Shown in pieces: positions 46,183-54,791 of a stretch of DNA of 64,000 bases. Below the pieces are notes generated by a model. That model had not been told where the DNA came from and did no database searches. It saw nothing but the letters and a program-made list of their open reading frames with translations. This DNA comes from JAWKZG01 sp041396125 (GTDB lineage: Bacteria; Pseudomonadota; Gammaproteobacteria; Competibacterales; Competibacteraceae), in assembly GCA_041396125.1 (NCBI GenBank), contig JAWKZG010000001.1, positions 930,001 to 994,000 on the forward strand. The letters run 5' to 3'. Made by a program: the position numbers and the translations under genes. Numbering within the stretch: the first letter of the stretch is position 1; every line of letters starts with the position of its first letter.

Positions 46183-46737
46183 AATCCTTGACCAAGTCAA
46201 TAGAGCACTGGGTAGCGGCTGTCCGGATTCACGCTCGTAGCTCAGCGGCGGCACTTTGAACAGCGGGAGGACCGAGTAGATTATCGGCCAGTGCCGGGAC
46301 CGAGTACCTCGACCTCAACCACGCGAAGAGAAATCAAAATATTCGTGAAGCAGTGAGCTAAACCCGTCCGATATATGGCCCCCTGCCACCCGCAGCACCT
46401 CGCGTCGCCGGGCACGTTCTAGCCAGCGCCGACTCCCAAAAATGTTTCTTCATTAACTGCTTAATATGTAAACTAGGTTTATAATAGTGTGTCCCAATGC
46501 GCGTTTAAATCGCTCTGGGGCTAACTTTTGGGAGCTACTGGTTTTGCCGTCGGCAATACCTTGTCAATACATCAGATGGAGGGTTTCATGAGCATTTGAT
46601 GATTCACTGCGGGCGAGTTCAAAAAGCGCTTCGAAAAAGCGTATACTCCGCTCCCTCGTAGTCAGAGCCCGCCGTGGCTCCCATTATTCCACGATGTAAA
46701 AACCCGTTTTATCAAACCCATTAGCAGGAGAACTACT
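46183..46737. other. Intergenic region with no recognised gene
   Basis: These 555 bp lie between the tetR remnant and the TRAP operon. I find no convincing coding frame, tRNA or repeat. The last part must hold the promoter of the dctP gene; AGGAG precedes its ATG at 46738. Confidence 0.4.
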
Positions 46738-47763
46738 ATGCGTTTTTCAACAGCGCCACGTATCGCACTTGGCCTGATTTTAAGCATGACACTAAGCACC
46801 GCAGCGCTGGCCGCGGAGTACGAGTGGACTTTCCAGACCTCCGCCCAGGCCGGCGATAACTTCTTCCCGATCCAGCAGAACTGGGCCAAACAGGTCGCCG
46901 AAAAAACCGATGGCCGTATCCAGATCGAAGTCGTTCCGGTCGGCACCGTCGTGCAATACAACGAAACTCTGGAAGCGGTCGGCACCGGCATTTTGCAGGG
47001 CCACATTACGGACCCGTCATATTTTGCCGGTAAAGACGCCGCTTTCGGCATGCTGGGCAACCTGGTTGGAGCCTGGAGCGCACCGGAACAGATGCTTAAG
47101 TTCATCAACGAGGGCGGCGGCAAAGAGCTGTTTAACGAACTGCTGAACCCTTATGGCCTGCAGTTCATCGGCGCAGGAACCACCGGCCTGGAGTCGTTTA
47201 TGTCATCCAAGCCGCTGTACGGCATTGACGATCTGAAAGGGCTCAAACTGCGGGCACCGGAAGGGATGGTGCAGGACATCTTCGCCGCTGCCGGTGCTGC
47301 GCCGGTCAACCTGCCGGGTTCCGAAGTGTATACCTCGCTGGAAAAAGGCGTTATTGACGCCGCCGACTACACGGTATTTTCCACCAACCATATCCAGGGT
47401 ATGCATAAATTCGCCAACTACCCGCTCTACCCCGGTTTTCACTCGATGCCGGTGCTCGAGCTGTCCATGAACAAAGAGATCTGGGACAGCCTGCCCGCTG
47501 ACCTGCAAGCTACGCTGGAAGAAACGGTCAACGCGTTTGCTATCGACATGATCTCGCAATTGCGCGAAGCCGACGAGAAAGCCGTGGCTGAAGCGGAAGC
47601 CGATCCCAATATCACCGTGATCAACTGGAGCGCGGAAGAACGGGCCAAGTTTCGCAAAATCGCGCAAAGCCAGTGGGCAAAATACGCCGAGCGCAGTGAA
47701 ATGGCCACCAAAGCCTATGAGGCCGTTACCGCCTATCTGAAAAAAGAAGGGCTGCTCGACTAA
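46738..47763 (+). CDS. dctP: TRAP transporter substrate-binding protein DctP
   Basis: A 341-residue periplasmic protein with a signal peptide to about residue 24 (cleavage near ALA-AEYEW). The mature chain has VAEKTDGRIQIEVVPVGTV and GLKLRAPEGMVQDIFAAAGAAPVNLPGSEVYTSLEKGVIDAADYT, the DctP core; the Arg in KLRAP is the conserved carboxylate-binding residue. It captures an organic acid or related solute for the DctQM permease encoded 90 bp downstream. Confidence 0.94.
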   Translation: MRFSTAPRIALGLILSMTLSTAALAAEYEWTFQTSAQAGDNFFPIQQNWAKQVAEKTDGRIQIEVVPVGTVVQYNETLEAVGTGILQGHITDPSYFAGKDAAFGMLGNLVGAWSAPEQMLKFINEGGGKELFNELLNPYGLQFIGAGTTGLESFMSSKPLYGIDDLKGLKLRAPEGMVQDIFAAAGAAPVNLPGSEVYTSLEKGVIDAADYTVFSTNHIQGMHKFANYPLYPGFHSMPVLELSMNKEIWDSLPADLQATLEETVNAFAIDMISQLREADEKAVAEAEADPNITVINWSAEERAKFRKIAQSQWAKYAERSEMATKAYEAVTAYLKKEGLLD

Positions 47764-47781
47764 ACGTTGTTACGCAGCAGG

Positions 47782-47811
47782 CCGGAACGGTGCGTCAAAC
47801 CACCGTTCCGG
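47782..47811 (+). promoter_or_regulatory. Strong stem-loop between dctP and dctQM
   Basis: CCGGAACGGTG (47782-47792) and CACCGTTCCGG (47801-47811) form a perfect 11-bp stem with an 8-base loop. There is no T run after it, so it is more likely an mRNA stabiliser or partial attenuator that keeps the binding protein abundant than a full terminator. Confidence 0.6.
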
Positions 47812-47853
47812 TATTAAGCAACACCTATCACACGCGTATTCCTGGAGACTGCT

Positions 47854-49872
47854 GTGTCTGCAAGCCCGCAAAATGACAAGGCTGAAGCCTTACTCGTCGA
47901 CGAGAGTATCGGCGAATATATTGAGCACGAGATTTCCCAGCCTCGCACCGCGCTAGACCAGATTATTGATCGCTTCGGCGGCGTGGTAAGCCTGCTTTTC
48001 GGCGTGGCTGTCGTGGTTTCATTTTACGAGATCATCGTCCGTTATTTTTATAACGCCCCTACCGTCTGGGCCCATGAGACCACCATTGGTCTGGTGGCTG
48101 TCTGTTACCTGTTTGGCGGCCTGTTCTGTCTGGCCCGCGACCAGCATATCCGCATCGGTCTTCTGTATTACAGTACCAATGGTGGCACACGCCGGATACT
48201 GGATGCCATCAACAGCGCGTTGACACTGTTTTTTGCTCTGGCAATGATCTACGCCAGCTGGTTTATGGTGGAAAAGTCCTGGTTTTCACCGGTTGGTGAT
48301 TTCAAGCTGAACGCTCCGGCACCGCCTGGAATCCGCCGATTCCGGCGCTGGTCAAACTGGCTTTTCTGGTCACCGCTATCGTACTGGCGCTGCAATCCGC
48401 TTCACCTCTGGCATATTTTACAAGGCCGGATATCCAGCCGTACCAACACCAACAACCAGTTGGCGAAACCGAACATTCTGGTGCTGCTGGGCCTCGGGCT
48501 GGTGCTGCTGCTCCTGCTGTCCGGCGCTTATGTGCTGATCACCCAGGGCAAGTCACTGGGCATCCAGACCGGCTCGCTGATGCTGGTCGGCGGCATTATG
48601 CTGATGATTCTGACCGGCATACCGCTAGCCTTTGTCACCGGTCTGATCGCTATTATTTTCACCCTGGCCTGGTTCGGGCCGCTCGGGGTGTCGCTGGTGT
48701 CCAGCCGTATTTACAGCTTCATCAATGAATATGTGCTGGTGGCCGTGCCGATGTTCGTGCTGATGGCCTCGATTCTGGATCGTTCCGGTATGGCGCGCGA
48801 TCTGTACGATGCCATGCGTCTGGTGGCCGGTCGTATCAAGGGCGGTGTGGCTATCCAGACCCTGATTGCAGCGCTGTTCCTGGCCGCAATTTCCGGCATC
48901 ATCGGCGGTGAAATCGTACTGCTCGGCATGATCGCCCTGCCACAGATGCTGCGCCTCGGTTACGACCGTTCGATTGCGATTGGTGTAGTTTGCGCCGGCG
49001 GGTCGCTGGGCACTATGATCCCGCCGTCCATTGTGTTGATTGTGTACGGTCTGACCGCCAGTGTTTCCATTGGCGATCTGTTCCTGGCCACTGTTGTGCC
49101 GGGCATGCTGCTGGCCAGTTTTTATGTCATTTATATCTTTACCCGCTGCACGCTTAACCCGCAGCTTGGACCGCCTATTCCTGAGGAAGAACTCAATATT
49201 CCCTGGATCGAAAAGCTGGCTAAACTGAAAGGTGTGATCCTGCCGCTGGGGGTGGCTTTTCTGGTGCTCGGTTCCATTTACGGCGGTATCGCCTCGGTAA
49301 CAGAAGCGGCCTGCCTGGGGGTTATCGGGGTAACTTTTGCCGCTCTCATCCGGCGGGAACTGACCTGGACATTGCTGCGCAGCAGTCTGCGTCAAACCCT
49401 GGAAACCTGCGGCATGATTATCTGGATCGGTCTGGGCGCGGCGGCACTGGTGGGTGTTTACAATCTGATGGGTGGTAACCGGTTCGTCGAGAGCACGATT
49501 CTCGGTCTGGGCGCTTCGCCCACGGTTATTGTGTTGTTCATGATGGCCATCCTGATCGTACTCGGCCTGTTCATGGACTGGATCGGTATCGCGTTGCTGA
49601 CCATGCCGATTTTTGTACCGATTATCGTCAAGCTGGGACTGGACCCGGTCTGGTTCGGGATTCTGTTCGCCATGAACATGCAGGTGTCGTATCTGTCACC
49701 ACCGTTTGGCCCGGCGGCGTTCTACCTGAAATCTGTCGCTCCGCCCGGCATCAGTCTGGCAGATATTTTCCGTTCGCTGATACCGTTTATCTTGCTGCAG
49801 CTTATTGCACTGATGGTGGTTTTGTTTTACCCCGACATCGCCTTGTGGCTGCCCCGTCTGGCTGCCGGTTAA
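47854..49872 (+). CDS. dctQM: Fused TRAP permease DctQ-DctM, with a short out-of-frame patch
   Basis: One 672-residue chain joins the four-helix DctQ part (about 40-190) and the twelve-helix DctM part (about 205-670). DctM motifs are clear: MLILTGIPLAFVTGLIA, GIIGGEIVLLGMIALPQML, and GGSLGTMIPPSIVLIVYG. Residues about 154-184 read as a basic, helix-free stretch (IRRFRRWSNWLFW). The same DNA in another frame (48312-48404) gives GTAWNPPIPALVKLAFLVTA and IVLALQS, the expected fourth DctQ helix. So two compensating indels, near 48311 and 48403, leave the frame open but spoil one helix. Confidence 0.9.
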   Translation: MSASPQNDKAEALLVDESIGEYIEHEISQPRTALDQIIDRFGGVVSLLFGVAVVVSFYEIIVRYFYNAPTVWAHETTIGLVAVCYLFGGLFCLARDQHIRIGLLYYSTNGGTRRILDAINSALTLFFALAMIYASWFMVEKSWFSPVGDFKLNAPAPPGIRRFRRWSNWLFWSPLSYWRCNPLHLWHILQGRISSRTNTNNQLAKPNILVLLGLGLVLLLLLSGAYVLITQGKSLGIQTGSLMLVGGIMLMILTGIPLAFVTGLIAIIFTLAWFGPLGVSLVSSRIYSFINEYVLVAVPMFVLMASILDRSGMARDLYDAMRLVAGRIKGGVAIQTLIAALFLAAISGIIGGEIVLLGMIALPQMLRLGYDRSIAIGVVCAGGSLGTMIPPSIVLIVYGLTASVSIGDLFLATVVPGMLLASFYVIYIFTRCTLNPQLGPPIPEEELNIPWIEKLAKLKGVILPLGVAFLVLGSIYGGIASVTEAACLGVIGVTFAALIRRELTWTLLRSSLRQTLETCGMIIWIGLGAAALVGVYNLMGGNRFVESTILGLGASPTVIVLFMMAILIVLGLFMDWIGIALLTMPIFVPIIVKLGLDPVWFGILFAMNMQVSYLSPPFGPAAFYLKSVAPPGISLADIFRSLIPFILLQLIALMVVLFYPDIALWLPRLAAG

Positions 49873-49884
49873 AACAGTCTGGCA

Positions 49885-49916
49885 CCAGAGCTGCGTCCAG
49901 CACGGCGCAGCTCTGG
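49885..49916. terminator. Perfect 11-bp stem after dctQM
   Basis: CCAGAGCTGCG (49885-49895) and CGCAGCTCTGG (49906-49916) enclose a 10-base loop, between the convergent dctQM and tetR genes. T runs are weak on both sides. It is a likely bidirectional transcript end. Confidence 0.6.
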
Positions 49917-49931
49917 GATTCTGGATTTAAT

Positions 49932-50540
49932 TCAGGATTGGGGTTTCAGCAAGACATCCAGCAACAGGCGTTGCGCCTCGCGCACCGGAGCCACGGATTT
50001 TACAACTTTCATGTGCAGCAGACTGCCTTCAAAGGTATTCAGCAACAGATCGGCCAGCGTGTCGGCCGGTATATCCTGGCGGATAGTCCCTTCCGTCTGC
50101 GCCCGTTGCAGGCATTCTGCCAGCCGGTTGTGCACCCGCTGCACCGAAGTCCGCAAGGCAGCAGCAACGATCTCGCCAACCTCGCTGGCCTCAGCCGCCA
50201 TATTGCCCAGCAGGCAGCCTTTGCGGTAACCGTCTTCTTCAGCCGCCGCGATGAACGCTTTAAAAAAGCGTTTCAGAACGGTTAATCCATCTATCCCCGG
50301 CGTTTTAAGCAATTCCTCCAGCGGCGCAAGATCCGCATCGGTATAGCTGCGGATCACTTCAGCCGCAAAGTCTTCCTTGCTTTTAAAGTAATTGTAAAAC
50401 GAGCCTTTCGGGATGTTGACCGCATCCAGTACCTGCTGGATACCGGTACCGTGATAGCCCTGCACGCTTAATAGCTCGACGCCTTGCGCAAGCAGGCGTT
50501 GGCGATTTTCTTCACTGCGTCTCGGTCTTGCCATTACCAT
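49932..50540 (-). CDS. TetR/AcrR-family transcriptional regulator
   Basis: The 202 residues begin with a helix-turn-helix (about 12-58): GVELLSVQGYHGTGIQQVLDAVNIPKGSFYNYFKSKEDF. The helical C-terminal domain (about 80-195) is the ligand pocket. The C-terminal phrase ADTLADLLLNTFEGSLLHMKV is typical. It is convergent with the TRAP permease gene and 62 bp downstream of the mtoX/SCO/MauG set on the same strand, so either could be its target. The second Met (50534) may be the true start. Confidence 0.9.
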   Translation of the reverse strand: MVMARPRRSEENRQRLLAQGVELLSVQGYHGTGIQQVLDAVNIPKGSFYNYFKSKEDFAAEVIRSYTDADLAPLEELLKTPGIDGLTVLKRFFKAFIAAAEEDGYRKGCLLGNMAAEASEVGEIVAAALRTSVQRVHNRLAECLQRAQTEGTIRQDIPADTLADLLLNTFEGSLLHMKVVKSVAPVREAQRLLLDVLLKPQS

Positions 50541-50601
50541 ACTATAAGGGCAGGCATTCTTTTCATCAATTCCCCTTCAGATTGAACCGCTGAGGCAGGT
50601 T

Positions 50602-51855
50602 TTAATCCGCCCTTTCATGCCGCCAGTGCGGATCATCAGGACGCAGTTCACCCACCTCGACCAGACGGGCATCCTGCGCCAGCAGATCGACATTATCGCC
50701 GGTCAGGGTTAACAAAAAAGCGTGCAAAGCTTCGCGTTCGTCAGCGCTCAGCCCCAGCGGGCGAATCAGGGGAGACTGCAGGGCATGTCCCACGCCGCCC
50801 TGATCGTAATAGTCAATCACCGCCCTCAGCGTGCGCAGCGAACCATCATGCATATACGGCGCAGTCAGCGCGATATTGCGCAATATCGGGGTCCGGTACG
50901 CCCAGCGATCAGCCGGATTCTGGGTCACTTCATAGCGACCGAGATCAGTCGGCATACGCTGCGCTTTCAGGGCATCGATCAAGCGCTGGTCCACTGTAAT
51001 CACAACCCCTGGCGCGGCACTGAGCTGGCGCGTTGCCGGCGTTTGCCGGCTGTCTTTGGGCACCCCGATGCCGGTATTATGAAAGCGCTGATCGGTAAAC
51101 AGGGCCGATTGCTCATTGAGCAGATGGCATTGCGCGCAACCGGCTTTGCCGACAAACAGCTGAAAACCCTGTTTTGCCTGCGCACTGATGGCGTTTTCCT
51201 CGCCGCCGTAATACCAGCGGTCGAACGGCGAATTAGCCGATATCAACGTACGCATATAACTGGCAAATGCCATTCCGAGGGTGTCAGCGGTTGGCCCCCG
51301 GCCAGCAAAAGCCGCTTCGAACAAACCGGCGTAATCGGGCAATTTTGCCAGCTTATCCAGGATCGCCCCCAGCGAGGGGTTGTTCATTTCATGATCGGCC
51401 AGCAGAGGGTCAATCGGTTGCGTTTCCAGCGCCCGTTCACGCCCGTCATGAAACAAATGTTCAAGGTAAGCCGCGTTATACAAGGTGGGTGAGTTACGTC
51501 GTCCGGTACGACCTTCAAAACCGACCGGCACCGCCAGCTCGTTATTGGTGAAGCCTTGTTCCGGGACATGGCACAAAGCGCAGGAAATTGCGTTGTTCAG
51601 TGACAGCCGCCGGTCAAAAAACAGCTTGCGCCCGAGCGCCACTTTGGCCGCACTGAGCGGGTTATCGGCAGGCACCGGCAACGGCGGCAACCCCAGCGGC
51701 AGCGCCAGCACCAGATCCGACTTTGACCCCGGCTCAAATACCGCCGACTCGACCGGCTCTGCGGACGAGCCGGCACCCGTCTGAGCGGCCGCGTTGAGTG
51801 GAAAGACTAGACAACAGGCTAACAACCGTAGCAGAACATAATAGAACCTGGTCAC
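50602..51855 (-). CDS. MauG/CcpA-type di-heme cytochrome c peroxidase family protein
   Basis: An exported protein of 417 residues with a signal peptide (LLACCLVFPLNAAA-Q). Two heme c sites are visible: CALCH (with PEQGF after it) and CAQCH. The family phrases GRKLFFDRRLSLNNAISCALCH and TAPYMHDGSLRTLRAVIDYYDQGG are present. Known relatives are peroxidases or MauG-type enzymes that oxidise protein residues to make a cofactor. It starts at a GTG that overlaps the SCO stop as GTGA. The trio mtoX-SCO-MauG on one strand suggests a role in maturing or accepting electrons for methanethiol oxidase. Confidence 0.9.
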   Translation of the reverse strand: MTRFYYVLLRLLACCLVFPLNAAAQTGAGSSAEPVESAVFEPGSKSDLVLALPLGLPPLPVPADNPLSAAKVALGRKLFFDRRLSLNNAISCALCHVPEQGFTNNELAVPVGFEGRTGRRNSPTLYNAAYLEHLFHDGRERALETQPIDPLLADHEMNNPSLGAILDKLAKLPDYAGLFEAAFAGRGPTADTLGMAFASYMRTLISANSPFDRWYYGGEENAISAQAKQGFQLFVGKAGCAQCHLLNEQSALFTDQRFHNTGIGVPKDSRQTPATRQLSAAPGVVITVDQRLIDALKAQRMPTDLGRYEVTQNPADRWAYRTPILRNIALTAPYMHDGSLRTLRAVIDYYDQGGVGHALQSPLIRPLGLSADEREALHAFLLTLTGDNVDLLAQDARLVEVGELRPDDPHWRHERAD

Positions 51856-52601
51856 GATTTCTCTTCCTGCAACTTTTCTTCTTGCAACAGGGTCTTAATG
51901 TCATTCAGCAACAGTTCGTAGAATAAAAACGAGGAGCTGTAAACATTGCGGATGTCCCGGTTGCGATCAATCAGAAAAACTCGCATCACATGGGCATAAT
52001 TGCCGGTGAAATTGCCATCCTGATCGTATTCAGCAATACGATTCTGATCATATTTTGCCAGCAGCGGGGCCAGTTTTTCTTCAGATTCTGTGGTCAGAAA
52101 ACGCCATTCCTGCGGCTCACCAAGTCCTTTGCTGTAGCTGCGCATAACAGCCGGCGTATCAAAGCGGGGATCAAAACTCAGTGACAGCAGGCGTGTTTTC
52201 GCAGCCAGTTCCGGATCAGCCTGTATCGCACGGTATAAGCGGTACAAAACAGCCTGTGCCAGCGGACAGGCATCCTGACAACGGGTGAAGATAAAACTCA
52301 ACAGTATAATTTTATCGTCATACAGCTGATGCAGACGGATGCTGCTGCCGTCCGTCTGCAACACCTCCGCGTCGGCCGCAGGACCAATGGCCGGCAGGCT
52401 GTAACTGCCCACCGGCGGCGGCGTAAAGTCCATGCTGCGGCCAACCGGGGCCGTCACCGAACGGTCAGCGGGAGCCAGAATAACCGGTTCACTCGTCGAC
52501 CGTTCGGTTTGCGCCTGAGCCGGCAGGGCAAACAGCACCCCGCCCAGGCTCATTACCAGCATCACCCTGCTCAGCAAGCCCGGCAGGGCAAAAGCAGACA
52601 T
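51852..52601 (-). CDS. SCO1/SenC-family copper chaperone/thiol-disulfide protein
   Basis: A 249-residue exported protein (signal run MLVMSLGGVLFALPAQA). The thioredoxin-like domain holds the copper-binding FTRCQDACPLAQAV (Cys-x3-Cys) and the distal His in NYAHVMRVFLID. SCO proteins deliver copper to cytochrome oxidase or other copper enzymes. Here it lies 16 bp downstream of mtoX and overlaps MauG, so a role in loading copper into methanethiol oxidase is likely. That is an inference from context. Confidence 0.9.
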   Translation of the reverse strand: MSAFALPGLLSRVMLVMSLGGVLFALPAQAQTERSTSEPVILAPADRSVTAPVGRSMDFTPPPVGSYSLPAIGPAADAEVLQTDGSSIRLHQLYDDKIILLSFIFTRCQDACPLAQAVLYRLYRAIQADPELAAKTRLLSLSFDPRFDTPAVMRSYSKGLGEPQEWRFLTTESEEKLAPLLAKYDQNRIAEYDQDGNFTGNYAHVMRVFLIDRNRDIRNVYSSSFLFYELLLNDIKTLLQEEKLQEEKS

Positions 52602-52616
52602 ATCTATGCGCCCGCG

Positions 52617-54027
52617 TCAGCGCTGGTCAGCCAGCAATTTTACCGGCTCGTCCGCAACCGGGCTGAAAGCAGCGTGCACCGGTGTGTTATTGGCGGCGTA
52701 CAAAGCCCGCGAACCAAACCGTGGCAGATGCGGCCGACCCAGCCCCTGTTCGACGAAATCAATTTCCCAGCGCTTGTGCAAGGCTTTGCCGTCCCAGTCG
52801 TACATCTTCAGAAACTGGTCGGCGTCCGGCTTGTCCCAGCGCGCCAGCAGAGACGTGGTGACATACACCCGGCTGCCATCCCAGCTCAGCGAATGCATAT
52901 TGACCTGATCGCCGTGCTTGATGCTGTAAATCTCTTTCGGCTGACGCGGATTGGTGACATCGAAAGCCCGGCTCATACCTTCATTGAAAGTATTCACCCA
53001 CAGAATTTTATCGTCCGAGGACAGGGTGATATCAACCGGCAAGGGCAGTTCAGAGGGATTACCGATATCGCCGACCGCTTCAGCCTGCCATTCACCGTCA
53101 TTATCTTCATAGATCAGCCAGATTTTTGAAGTCAACGCGGTGGTGGTGAAACAGTACTGATTGGCCGCACCCCAGGCACAGCGCAACTCCAGCGGTGAAC
53201 CGGGAACATCCAGCACTTTTTTCGGCTGCCGGGTGTGCAGATCCCAGATTACAGCGGTGTTACCAAACTGCTTTGACGGCATCCTCATCCTCCAGCAGCT
53301 TGCCAAAATCCATCATGTAATTGTTCCAGCCGGTGAAGGAGGTGGTGATGAAGATATTTTTATGCGGTACCGCCCGGATGTCATAACCGAAACCATCAGC
53401 GTACTGGCCGGAGATTTTCGCACCGCGCGGATCGTCTGCCGTTGGGTTCCAGTGGGCCGCGATAAATTCGCCCGAGTTGCTGTATTCGGCCAGACCGGTA
53501 CGTCCACCGAAGTCCTGATTATTGGACAGCGATGAAATCAGCATGCGGCCCGGAATGGCATACGGGGTATGCGGGCCGACCATGCCACCGGTAGCAGCCA
53601 CATAATCGGTGATGGTTCTGACCAGTTTTGGTTTGGCGGGGTCGGTTGCCACATCAAAGATAAAGATCTGGCTGGTATCCAGTCCGGCCGCCCACAGGAA
53701 GCGGCGGTCGTCGGTAAAACTCATGTGATGCGCTTCATGACGGCCCCCGACGGAGACACTGTCAATCACCGTGCCGTAGTGCTCCGAGGCCGGGTCGACA
53801 TCGACCGTGACCAGTTTGTCAGAGCCATCACCGACCCCTTCCATGCCCAGGGTCCAGATGTACATGAACTGTTCCTGGCCGGTGATTTTGGCCATATAGG
53901 GCGACAGGCAGGTTTCATCAGCCTGACTGGTCCCGGGCAATGCCGTGGCCAGACAAACTGCAGCTGCCAGTGCAGACAGGACGATGCTATTGCGGGTTCG
54001 GCGGCTCTCGGCCAATAACCGTTTCAT
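52617..54027 (-). pseudogene. mtoX: Periplasmic methanethiol oxidase (selenium-binding protein SBP56 family), one frameshift
   Basis: The family oxidises methanethiol to formaldehyde, hydrogen sulfide and hydrogen peroxide. The first frame, from 54027, gives a signal peptide (cleavage near SQA-DETC) and the domain start: LSPYMAKITGQEQFMYIWTLG, then GGRHEAHHMSFTDDRRFLWAAGLDTSQIFIFDV. The second frame continues with QFGNTAVIWDLHTRQPKKVLDVPGSPLELRCAWG and ends with HAAFSPVADEPVKLLADQR at 52617. A single extra A in the coding strand (TTT at 53272-53274 on the plus strand) causes an early stop after LLEDEDAVKAVW. Removing it restores about 469 residues. GGGAGG precedes the ATG. SCO and MauG genes follow directly. 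Confidence 0.85.
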
Positions 54028-54209
54028 CAGTTTTTCCTCCCAATGTGATTTGAATCAGGTGCAGTGTGCTTTTTACGCAGATAGAGCTTGGTCTACATGC
54101 GGATCGCGGTTTAAATACGACCGGTCACCTATAGAATATTAAAACATACAAATACACTAATACAATAAATTAATTCTTCCTGTTTTAGCAGACAGGAAAA
54201 TTTATGCCA

Positions 54210-54644
54210 TCACACCGCGAACCGGCCGTTCGCCTCCGGCTGATAGGTGACGGCATGGACGCTCACTGTGCGCCATGGCTCATCCGGTAACAGCCAGCTC
54301 AGGCTCTGCCCTTCGCTCAGTCCAATCAGCGCGCTGCCAATCGAGGACAACACCGAAATTTTGCCTTGCCCGTTTTTTTCAGCACCGGGATAAACCAGTG
54401 TTACTTCACGGCGAATACCGCGCTGGTCATCGCTGTATAAAACACGGGAATTCATAGTGACGACATCGGGGGGAACCAGCCGGGGATCAACAACATCGGC
54501 ACGGGCTAATTCTTTGCTTAGAAAATCCAGTACCGCCGGCGAACAGCCGCGCAGATCGCCCCGATAACCATGGTGCAATAACGCCCCAAGACGCTCTTCG
54601 TCCTTACTCGTAAGCACCAAAGAAGGTAAAGCTTGTATTTGCAC
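54210..54644 (-). CDS. rnk: Rnk-type nucleoside diphosphate kinase regulator (GreA/GreB-like)
   Basis: A 144-residue protein. The short N-terminal coiled region (LTSKDEERLGALLHH) is followed by the GreA/GreB C-terminal domain: VTMNSRVLYSDDQRG, REVTLVYPGAE and ISVLSSIGSALIGLSEGQSLSW. This is the Rnk plan, which binds RNA polymerase and lacks the acidic fingertip of GreA. It is a single gene, not obviously linked to its neighbours. Confidence 0.9.
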   Translation of the reverse strand: MQIQALPSLVLTSKDEERLGALLHHGYRGDLRGCSPAVLDFLSKELARADVVDPRLVPPDVVTMNSRVLYSDDQRGIRREVTLVYPGAEKNGQGKISVLSSIGSALIGLSEGQSLSWLLPDEPWRTVSVHAVTYQPEANGRFAV

Positions 54645-54791
54645 TGCTTAGCTCCATCAGGCGAAGTCTGACTACTTCTGTATAGACCATTAATATTAGT
54701 ATACGACCGGTCAGATTGCAAAACAGTACGAACTCACACAGCCGGCAGATACCATCCTCAACAGCAACCGCTGGCTATTTGCCTGCAAGCC

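Noticed and set aside
46183..46737. The phrase CGCTCGTAGCTCAGCGG near 46230, which resembles part of a tRNA
   Set aside because: I could not find matching acceptor, anticodon and T arms around it.
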